Assembly (NCBI RefSeq): GCF_014650915.1
Contig: NZ_BMVW01000024.1
Location: 16,412 to 80,411 of the forward strand
DNA from: Streptomyces poonensis
Lineage (GTDB): Bacteria > Actinomycetota > Actinomycetes > Streptomycetales > Streptomycetaceae
DNA length: 64,000 nucleotides
Direction: 5' to 3'
How positions within the stretch are numbered: the stretch's first letter is position 1; the number at the start of each line of letters is the position of its first letter. Positions 52,941 to 60,226 of this stretch are shown here, one piece after another. The translations under genes and the position numbers were made by a program. The notes below the pieces were generated by a model. It did not search any database and was not told the origin of the DNA. It was given only the letters and a program-made list of their open reading frames with translations.

Positions 52941-52980
52941 TGGTTGGGGGTGTCTGCCGTCTGGCAGACACCCCCAACCA
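52941..52980 (+). terminator. Strong hairpin terminator
   Basis: Perfect 18-bp arms (52941-52958 and 52963-52980) enclose a 4-nt loop (GTCT), 10 nt past the preceding TAG. There is no T-run, as is common in Streptomyces. Being palindromic it could also work on the other strand. Confidence 0.75.
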
Positions 52981-53200
52981 GCACCGTGCTCACGTCCCTC
53001 CACTCGTCGGATCGCCCCCTGCTGTGAGGCGGGGGCTCCTTGGCCCCGTGGAGGCCGAGGCGGGAGGCAAGGAGGTCTGAGTCGGTAGGGCGCATGACGC
53101 GGGCTTGGGCTGCTGGCGTCCCAGGCCAGTGCCCGCATGGTGATCACGGTCTGCCGGGGCTGTCGGTGCCGTCTGGAAGGCTGAGGACTGAGGTGATTCG

Positions 53201-53749
53201 ATGACGCTGGTGCTGGAGGAGCCACGGGTACTGGTGTGTGGGAGCCGCCGGTGGCCATGGCCAGGGACTGTTGAGGCCGTGCTGGACCGTCTGCTGGCCC
53301 GTCATGGTAAGGATCTGGTCGTGATCGAGGGAGCCGCGACCGGGGCTGACTCCGCGGCCCATGCCTGGTGCGAGCGGCATTGCCTCGGCCCGGAACGACA
53401 TCGCTGTCATCCGGTCGACTGGGCCGCTGAGCGCCGGGCTCGCCCCCAGGCCTGGAGGATGGCCGGGCCGGAACGCAACACCCGGATGCTCGTCCAGGAG
53501 CGTCCGCGGCTGCTCATCGCCTTTCATGATCACTTTTCGCCGGGCAGCGGCGGGACGTCGGACATGTGCCTGCGGGGACTGACCGAGCGGGTGTCGGTGT
53601 GGCTGGTGCCGAGCGAGGGCGCGCCGAGGGGGGCGTGGCTGCGGCTGGGAATGTTCCCCGAGGGCCGGCAGCGGCGCATCCGTGGCGAGCTGGACGCGGC
53701 GACGCATTCAGGGAAGGCTGCCGAAGTGCCTGAGTCTGGCGGCCACTGA
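53201..53749 (+). CDS. YspA/YpsA-like SLOG-family protein
   Basis: A 182-residue protein matching the YspA (cpYpsA-related, formerly DUF2493) SLOG family of Rossmann-like nucleotide or ligand binding proteins. Seen: VLVCGSRRW, VVIEGAATGADSAAHAWC (glycine-rich ligand loop), PVDW, RNTRMLVQERPRLLIAFH and GTSDMCLRG. Such genes are common in phage and mobile elements and near defence genes, where they may sense or process nucleotide-derived signals. The C-terminal 60 residues are poorly conserved. Alone on the plus strand. Confidence 0.78.
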   Translation: MTLVLEEPRVLVCGSRRWPWPGTVEAVLDRLLARHGKDLVVIEGAATGADSAAHAWCERHCLGPERHRCHPVDWAAERRARPQAWRMAGPERNTRMLVQERPRLLIAFHDHFSPGSGGTSDMCLRGLTERVSVWLVPSEGAPRGAWLRLGMFPEGRQRRIRGELDAATHSGKAAEVPESGGH

Positions 53750-53809
53750 CGATCGGTAGCGCCCGCCAGGCTTATCCTTTAACGCCTCGACCAGCCCGTT
53801 CAAGGAAAG

Positions 53810-53922
53810 TTAGGCGGAACGCCGTCCCGGAGCCTGAAGGTCCACCCCCCAGGTGCTGGCGTTGAGGATGCCGCGGCCGTCGATGGCCTTCGAGGCGGTG
53901 CGGTCGACGTGGGAGTACTGAG
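53810..53922 (-). pseudogene. Fragment of a UDP-glucose dehydrogenase-like C-terminus
   Basis: About 37 codons on the minus strand read SKAIDGRGILNASTWGVDLQAPGRRSA before TAA. The DGRG(I/L)L..A.W...L.APGR pattern resembles the extreme C-terminus of UDP-glucose/GDP-mannose dehydrogenases. A stop lies just upstream and no other part of the gene is present, so it is a relic of former flanking DNA. Confidence 0.35.
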
Positions 53923-54033
53923 GTCACCGAGCCTCAAGCTGGTAAATGGCTGCAGGCGGACAGCTTTCCGACTTGGCGACCAGATCACATGAGCACGCGC
54001 TAACGCTGGCTCTGCCGAGGCCTGGTTCGACGC

Positions 54034-55410
54034 TCAGGCATTGTCGGCCTCGGAGAACAGTTCGTAGAAGGCCAGCGCCTTAGCCCGTGGGAGTGTCACG
54101 GTGCCGGACTCAACCCCATCGCGGTTGGTGCATGTAACGGACCACTCCGCGATGACCGGGCCCGTTTCGGCTGGGGAACTGACGACGACAAATGGTTCCA
54201 GGTCGGCATGCCGGTTAGGGCGCAGGTGCACGGGTGGAAGCTGGAGACGGGCGGAGCCGCTGTTGTCGATGTTGATGGAGGTGTCACCAGCGCGAGGAAT
54301 GAGATCACCGCTGTTGAGGGAAAATCCAGCGCCGAAGGGCAGGCGACTCCGCGGGCCGTAGTAGGGGCGGGGAGGTAGGGCTCTCGGGAATCTTTCGTTG
54401 TCGGCAATCCAGTCGGACTCAACCTCAAGGGCTTGCACCGCGCCAGGAATATAGAGCTCGACCTGGACCCCCTCCAGATTGGCGCTCTCATGGTTAATCA
54501 GTCGTAGCGTGATGGGGGTAAGCCGTGCTGCTGCCGCCTCTTCGAGGGCCTCAGGGAGCTTCTGGCGACATTTCTTCAGATAGCGTTGCACCTGCAGGCG
54601 ATAATGCTCTGGTGTGCGTTCTTCGGGCGTCTCGATGAGTGGATGGCTGATGGACCGGGACAGAACGGATTGGAGTGTTGGGGGCTGGGCTTCTCGTGCC
54701 AGATGACTTTCGAGAGAGGCCAGCGCCTCCCGCTCCTCTCCCTGTAGCCAGAGTTCGATCTCCTCTTCCGTGCAGGAAAGTGGGCGGATGACTCCGCTCA
54801 ACACCTCCAAGGCAAGGTTCATCGAGGGAGGACGATGCACAAGTCGCTCGCTAAGCGCGTCGATGTCACGCGCCTTAGCCGGCCGCGTTTCTCCTTCGCG
54901 AGCACGAACGAAAACTGCAGCTTCAGAAATACTCTTGCGCGGACTAGGCGCCTCCTTTCGCATGCAGTGGATCGGGTCACCCCACTGAGGAGGGTCCACC
55001 GTAATGACCAGAATGGCTACTGGGCCATTCTCTCCCTCAGCCTCAACATAGGTGGGCATCCAACCGATCTTGTCGCCAACGTATGGAGTGATCCATCGGA
55101 CGAGTTCCGTGACATCGTGCTGTTTAACGCCAGGCATCTGCTCATGATCGATACCGACCAAAAGATAACCATGCCCTTCGGCGAAGCGCCGCGCTTCGTC
55201 AGGATGCCGATTCGCGAAGCCGATGATCGCTCGGGCGATATGAGCTCTGCCGCTCTTGTCACCCTTGTCGGCAGGGTCGAGGTCCAGCTCGGACTTCCAC
55301 TCCAGCCAGAGCGCCTCGTCCGCCTTGCTGGCATGACGCACTGCTCGAACGAGCTGCAGAAGATCGCTGTGATTGCGTGGGGCTTTGCGACTGTCGAAAT
55401 CCAGAGCCAT
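54034..55410 (-). CDS. Schlafen/AlbA_2 domain protein
   Basis: A 458-residue protein whose first 170 residues match the Schlafen AlbA_2 domain: LWLEWKSEL (Glu37, Lys39), ARAIIGFANRH, GYLLVGID, VAILVITVDPPQWGDPI and AAVFVRAREGETRPA. The rest is an unrecognised region: charged helices, then beta-rich stretches (TLRLINHESANLEGVQVELYIPG). ATG 55410 is chosen because GAGAGG lies 8 nt upstream. AlbA_2 proteins include RNA-binding/cleaving and defence-associated members. It lies 155 bp downstream of the 481-residue gene on the same strand. Base composition is lower in GC than the ICE. Confidence 0.78.
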   Translation of the reverse strand: MALDFDSRKAPRNHSDLLQLVRAVRHASKADEALWLEWKSELDLDPADKGDKSGRAHIARAIIGFANRHPDEARRFAEGHGYLLVGIDHEQMPGVKQHDVTELVRWITPYVGDKIGWMPTYVEAEGENGPVAILVITVDPPQWGDPIHCMRKEAPSPRKSISEAAVFVRAREGETRPAKARDIDALSERLVHRPPSMNLALEVLSGVIRPLSCTEEEIELWLQGEEREALASLESHLAREAQPPTLQSVLSRSISHPLIETPEERTPEHYRLQVQRYLKKCRQKLPEALEEAAAARLTPITLRLINHESANLEGVQVELYIPGAVQALEVESDWIADNERFPRALPPRPYYGPRSRLPFGAGFSLNSGDLIPRAGDTSINIDNSGSARLQLPPVHLRPNRHADLEPFVVVSSPAETGPVIAEWSVTCTNRDGVESGTVTLPRAKALAFYELFSEADNA

Positions 55411-55565
55411 GGGCATGTCCTCTCTGTCAGCCTGCCGCTGCAAACGTAAGGGACGCCACTGACACTGACCCCAGGCTCTCAATCCGCGACAGCCCCGGCT
55501 GTCGCGAGCCAGCCGACGCCGCGCGTCACGTTATTCGCCCGCTCACCTTCCCGGCTGGGTATTCG

Positions 55566-57011
55566 TTAGCCCTCCATGCGCTTGATCTGGGCTTTGATCT
55601 CGGGATCCTTCGACAGGAGATGCGGCTGTCCAGGGAAGACTTGAACGGCATCGAACAGCTCGCGGTCACTGCGGCCAGTCAGCTTGCTGCCGATTAGGCC
55701 GAGGAGCTCGGCCCACTTCTCCTGCGGGAACGACCACTGCAGCTTGCTGGCGATCACGGTGTCCGTGAACGACCTCAAGGCGACGGATGCCTGACTCGGA
55801 TTGAACCTAGTGATCAGATCCTGATAGATCGGGTCGGCGTCGCGGGCGACGCCGTTGCCGTTGGTCAGGAAGACCTCGATGACGCCAAGGACGTACTTCC
55901 GGCTGAGCCCCTCGGGGATGTCGCCGTGCTGACCGACGAGTTCCTGAAGCCGGCGGGCGATCGGCGGTTCGGTGTAGAAGTTGTTCCAGTTGTTGTGCGT
56001 GTCGATCAGCTCGTCCAGGGCAGTGTCGATCTCCCAGGCCCGCTCCTCGGAGGGCAGATAGGTCGCGCCGTTGACAAGGTCGATGAGCTGCCGGGCGAGG
56101 TCTGCCTGTTCCTGGTCGCCGTTGGCGCGGAACCGGCCGAGGCGGATGCCAAAGTTGTAGCGGGCCTCGTCAGAGACCTGCTTCCAGAGGTCGGGCCAGA
56201 GGCGGCGGACGTTGTCCAGGGTCTCAGGCCCGGTGGTGACGTCGGTGTAGCGGCCGAAGAATCCGGAGGCGAGAGGGTCAGCCTGGACCGGCGGGAGGTT
56301 CACGAAGAAAGAGCTGATCTCCTTGATCACGCCATCGTCGAGCCGCTTCTCCTTGACCTTCGCGAGGAGCTTCTTGACCTGGGCGGTGATCTGGTCGTAG
56401 GGCAGCGTGATCGCATGCTTGATGCAGGCGCCCAGCCAGTGGGCCAGTTGGAGGCCGTCCAACTGAACCTGATTGGGGTGGGCCGCGCTCGCCCAGTTCC
56501 GCATGTAGCGGATGAGGTCGAGTTCCTGGAAGCCGATGTCACTGATCAGGCCGATCTCTCGGCAGCCGTTGAGGAGCTTCTGGTCATCGAGCTTGGAAAG
56601 GTCGTTCTCGTCCTTGAGGTCCTTGCGCTTGCTGTCGGACTTCTCCGCGACTTCGTAAAAGTACTGGAGGTCGAAGTTCACGACACGCTTGCGGAGCTCG
56701 AGGACGGTCTCGTCCCAGAGGTAGTTCAGTGCCGCATCGAAGAGGCCGACAGCCCCAGCGATGATCATCTTGGAGATGTAGCTGGCGTGGCCCCGCTTGT
56801 CGACGGGCAGCTTGGCGAGCGCGAAGCCGGTGCTCTCCATCAGGACATGCCGCTCGTCGAGGCCGACCAGAATGCCGTCCGTCGGGAGTCCCGACTTCGC
56901 GAGGACGCCAAGGACCAGCGCCTCGAACGACTGCAGGCCTTGGAAGGCCGTCTCTGCCTGGGTCGGGACCTCAACGACCCCACGGGGCTCCAGATGTTCA
57001 TTCACGATCAC
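55566..57011 (-). CDS. Unrecognised 481-residue protein
   Basis: A large, mostly helical soluble protein of no recognised family. Features: an N-terminal region with DGILVGLDERHVL, then helices including FDAALNYLWDETVLELRKRV and a segment LDLIRYMRNWASAAHPNQVQLDGLQLAHWL that resembles the abortive-infection/HEPN-like R(N)xxxxxH pattern (RNWASAAH). The C-terminal half is helical. It neighbours the AlbA_2 gene on the same strand with a 155-bp gap. Possible defence gene, unproven. Confidence 0.7.
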   Translation of the reverse strand: MIVNEHLEPRGVVEVPTQAETAFQGLQSFEALVLGVLAKSGLPTDGILVGLDERHVLMESTGFALAKLPVDKRGHASYISKMIIAGAVGLFDAALNYLWDETVLELRKRVVNFDLQYFYEVAEKSDSKRKDLKDENDLSKLDDQKLLNGCREIGLISDIGFQELDLIRYMRNWASAAHPNQVQLDGLQLAHWLGACIKHAITLPYDQITAQVKKLLAKVKEKRLDDGVIKEISSFFVNLPPVQADPLASGFFGRYTDVTTGPETLDNVRRLWPDLWKQVSDEARYNFGIRLGRFRANGDQEQADLARQLIDLVNGATYLPSEERAWEIDTALDELIDTHNNWNNFYTEPPIARRLQELVGQHGDIPEGLSRKYVLGVIEVFLTNGNGVARDADPIYQDLITRFNPSQASVALRSFTDTVIASKLQWSFPQEKWAELLGLIGSKLTGRSDRELFDAVQVFPGQPHLLSKDPEIKAQIKRMEG

Positions 57012-57199
57012 GAGATTAGAACAGTCGGCCCAGCACGGAGGTGCGATCGTCAGATAGCCGTTCCCGTTGGGGGAAGGCGGACGCCGGTCAGGGGCAGCGC
57101 CGGTTCCGCAATGGCGGGCGGACGTTGCCGGGTGGGTCCGGGTGGTGTCGTTCTGGCTGCGGCGAAGCTGGTATGGGGCCTTCGTGGCATTGAAGACGA

Positions 57200-57234
57200 G
57201 GATCAGGCCCGCACCGACAAACCGGGCCTGATCC
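57200..57234 (-). terminator. Hairpin downstream of the recombinase-associated gene
   Basis: Perfect 12-bp arms (57200-57211 and 57223-57234) with an 11-nt loop lie 11 nt beyond the stop of the minus-strand gene at 57245. It is a likely terminator of the recombinase remnant operon. Confidence 0.7.
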
Positions 57235-57244
57235 AGGGGCGCTC

Positions 57245-57667
57245 TTAGTTGGGGTACGGAGGATGCGGCTGGCCGGGAAGGACCCGCAGGCGGGCGCGTG
57301 GCTTGGTGAGCGCGGTCCGCAACTGCGAATTTTCCCGGGCCAGTTGGTTCACCACGCGGATCAGGCCCTGGACGTCCTCACGAAGCTGGGCGAGTTCCTC
57401 GGTGTCCTTCGCCCGCAGCTCCTTGAGCTTGACGATCTGCTTGCGCAGCCGCCTCTCGGAATCCGGCATCTGTCCGCGTTCGCGGACTCTGTCGTAGAAC
57501 TCGTTGCGCAGGTCGGGGTGGCGCTGGGTGAGCGCGTTGCGGGGGACCTGAGCCTCCTGGGCCAGGGCGACAATAGTCAGGGCCCCGGTGGAGTGCTCCG
57601 GTGTGCCGGCCAGGATGCGGTCCATTGCCGCGCGGATGCGGTTGCGTTCATCGGGTGCGGGGCTCAT
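57245..57667 (-). CDS. Recombinase-associated DNA-binding coiled-coil protein
   Basis: A 140-residue protein with an N-terminal TetR-like helix-turn-helix (IRAAMDRILAG ... LTIVALAQEAQVPRNALTQRHPDLRNEFYDRV) and a C-terminal leucine-zipper-like coiled coil (LRKQIVKLKELRAKDTEELAQLREDVQGL). It resembles the small third protein (DUF6262/TnpC-like) that accompanies tyrosine recombinases of Tn554-type modules. The ATG overlaps the recombinase stop (ATGA). Confidence 0.72.
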   Translation of the reverse strand: MSPAPDERNRIRAAMDRILAGTPEHSTGALTIVALAQEAQVPRNALTQRHPDLRNEFYDRVRERGQMPDSERRLRKQIVKLKELRAKDTEELAQLREDVQGLIRVVNQLARENSQLRTALTKPRARLRVLPGQPHPPYPN

Positions 57668-58763
57668 GCAGGTTTCTCCTGGCGGGTGAAGCGGAACTGG
57701 TCATGTTCGTCGGCGAAAGCGCGGAGCTTGTCGGCGTTCGCCCGCAGCCGGTCGCCCATCGGCTTGGGGTGCAGAGCGGCCCGCTTGTCGATGTGCGCGG
57801 CCTTCTCCCGCAGCAGGGCCGCCTGCTGGTCGGTGCGCAGGGCGTTGCTGCAACTGGGGACGCCCCGGTCCAGGGTCGGGGCGTCGTCGACGGCGCCGTC
57901 GCGCTGGCAGAGTGCCCGGTCGTGCTTGTAGAGGCAGATCAGCAGCGCGTGCGGATTGTCATAGAGCACAGAGCCGTCGCGGGCGAGATGCCAGCGGGCA
58001 GCGGCGTATTCGCGGGCGAAGTCTGTCTTGACCTCCCGGCCCTCGAACTGGCGGCTCGTGGCCGCCTCCACCAGGGCCCGGCGGGCGGCCGGGCCGGAGA
58101 CCCCTCGCCGTTCTCGAACCGGTCATGCAGGTCGGCCGCGGTATCGGCGGTCGCCAGCGCCGTCTCCAGGGCGAGCATGTCGTGGATGCCGCCGCGGCTG
58201 CGGGTGCCGTAGCCGCCGGACACCTCGGTGTTGAGTGCTGTGCGCATGTGACCGTACTGAATGGCCAGAGCGACCAGCCCGCCGGGACGGCGGGCGATGT
58301 GCCAGGCCAGGGTGCGGCGGAACCGGGCGGTTCCGATCGCGCCGTGAGGATCGGGCGGGATCATCTCGTTCTCCAGGCCCTGGGCCTCGGCCTCGGTGTT
58401 CGCCCAGGCCACGAAGTCCTCGATCCGCTGACGCATCCCTCCAGGGCGCAGTGCACCGCGCGTGCTCGGGCGCGAGCCGGACACGAGGTCGTGGGTATCG
58501 TGGTCGAAGAGCAGACGGCCGGGCGGGACTATGCGCTCCAAAACCCGGATCGCGTTGACTGCCGGTGTGATCGCCACCCAGGGGACATTCCGCTCGGTGC
58601 CGCCGGGCAGGTGGTTCCCGCTCTCGTCGGTGGCGGTCTTGTAGTGGACGCTGCGGATCAGATGCCGCCCCACGATGCCGTCCTCGTCCGGCTCCGGGTC
58701 CGGGCAGCAGCCGGACCGCATGCCCAGCACTACTGGCGGGAGGGGGTTATTCCAACCGTGCAC
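57664..58763 (-). pseudogene. Truncated, frameshifted tyrosine recombinase
   Basis: The C-terminal part of a large tyrosine recombinase. Seen in the first frame: TERNVPWVAITPAVNAIRVLERIVP, RFRRTLAWHIARRPGGLVAL, QYGHMRT and SGGYGT, which hold the Arg, His and Tyr positions of the catalytic domain. Near 58101-58104 a C-run one base short shifts the frame; the rest (EAATSRQFEGREVKTDFAREYAAARWHLA) is in the next frame. The N-terminal several hundred residues are missing at 58763, where unrelated DNA begins, so the copy is dead. Confidence 0.75.
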
Positions 58764-58853
58764 TATTCCCCATGGGGTAGCTCTCCTCCCGCAGACGACG
58801 CCCCGCTCACCTGAAGTGGTAGGCGGGGGCTACGGGCATCGTTCCTGCGGCTG

Positions 58854-60185
58854 TCAGCCGTGCGGGCACTTCTCGTCGAGGTCTTCCTCCTCCGACGGCA
58901 GCGCTGCTGCTTCCAGCTCTTCCTTGTCGTCGAGCGTCAAGGAGCAGGCCGTGCAGTAGAACTTCCGTGGGGTCGTGATCGTCCGGAACCCGTCGGAGCT
59001 CTGGCAGTTGGGGTGTCCGCCGCAGGGGCATTCCTCCTGCTCAACGTTCCCGTACATGTCTCCCCAGGCCCCGCAGGCCGGGCAGTGGAACATCCATCCG
59101 AGCGATTCCACGTCATCCGTGAACGGGGCGGCCCCAACCGTCCCATACTCGAACACCGAAGCAATCACCTTTGCCACGGCTTCGAGACTGCCACTCGCCA
59201 CCATGCGTACCGAGCTGGAGTAGGCCGAAGAGAGCACCTTTGCCGCGTCGCTGCTACCAATGCTGCAACCCTTCTGGAACCCGGCGGCGACCCGCCTGGC
59301 GACCATGGTCTTCACAGCGAGGGCGGTGCGCGCCTGTTCGGCGCGTCGCCCCGGCAGGTAGTAGGGGAATTCCTTGAGCCGGGTACCACCGACAGGATGC
59401 CGGTCGAGCGGGAGTACCTCGTAGGACTCCAGCAGTGCGACGGCAGCACGCTGGGCGCGCAGACCCGAGCATTGCAGAGCAGTTCCCACAGCCGCCCGGC
59501 TGGAGAACTCCTGAACTGTCTCCTGCTCCTCACCGCTACGCTCATGTGAACCCCTGAGAGCGACGCTAGCAGCCATCTGACCAGCGACGGCGCCGGCATG
59601 GAAGGCGTGCTCCTCCTCGGCTGCGATCAGTTTGGTTGCCGCCGTCTCGATATCGGGTCGCTCCACCTTCACCGGCAGCGCTGCAACCTTCGCCAAGTCC
59701 GTGTAGACACCGTCGAACTCCCCCCAGAAGTCGTCTGATGCGATGGACAGCTCGTTCCGAATAGCATCTGCGACCTTGACACTCAAGGCGACCACCTGCT
59801 CCGTCACCTGGTCGTCGTGCCAGGCCGAGTGCGCCCTGCCATTGCGGGACTCCATGACCGGCTCGAATGCCTTGTATGAGATCGGCATATTTCCCCGCAT
59901 GACAATCTCAGCACTTCTGAAGGCTTCGGCCATGCCGATCGTTTTAGCCTGCTTCAGGGGCTTAGCACCATCCGCTTCGCCGAAGCCAAGGGCATGGAAG
60001 CGGTGCGCCATGTCTCCCTTGTCGGAGATGAGGACCGGGTCGTGGTGGCATAGGACTGCTTTGAGCATGTGCTCGCAGGCAATTCCGGCATACAGTACAG
60101 AGAATGCTCGGTTGCCTGCCCTCCAGGCCCCTAAGGCCTCTCGTAGCAGTCCGCCGCCCATCACGGTGAAGCTCTCCTTGTTCAT
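58854..60185 (-). CDS. HEPN-type protein with C-terminal zinc-binding region
   Basis: A 443-residue protein of no named family. The helical N-terminal part carries an RNGRAH element (Arg114, Asn115, His119), which fits the R-polar-x3-H signature of HEPN ribonucleases, preceded by a long helix (REALGAWRAGNRAFSVLYAGIACEHMLKAVL) typical of the fold. A central helical region follows, and the C-terminus has cysteine pairs (CPAC, CPCGG, CTAC, KCPHG) suited to two zinc ribbons. ATG 60185 is chosen because AAGGAG lies 8 nt upstream; an ATG at 60230 overlaps the upstream stop. It may be a toxin or abortive-infection effector; inference only. Confidence 0.65.
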   Translation of the reverse strand: MNKESFTVMGGGLLREALGAWRAGNRAFSVLYAGIACEHMLKAVLCHHDPVLISDKGDMAHRFHALGFGEADGAKPLKQAKTIGMAEAFRSAEIVMRGNMPISYKAFEPVMESRNGRAHSAWHDDQVTEQVVALSVKVADAIRNELSIASDDFWGEFDGVYTDLAKVAALPVKVERPDIETAATKLIAAEEEHAFHAGAVAGQMAASVALRGSHERSGEEQETVQEFSSRAAVGTALQCSGLRAQRAAVALLESYEVLPLDRHPVGGTRLKEFPYYLPGRRAEQARTALAVKTMVARRVAAGFQKGCSIGSSDAAKVLSSAYSSSVRMVASGSLEAVAKVIASVFEYGTVGAAPFTDDVESLGWMFHCPACGAWGDMYGNVEQEECPCGGHPNCQSSDGFRTITTPRKFYCTACSLTLDDKEELEAAALPSEEEDLDEKCPHG

Positions 60186-60226
60186 GCGGTACGCTCCTTG
60201 ATCTCTTGGAATGGGGACGACATTCT

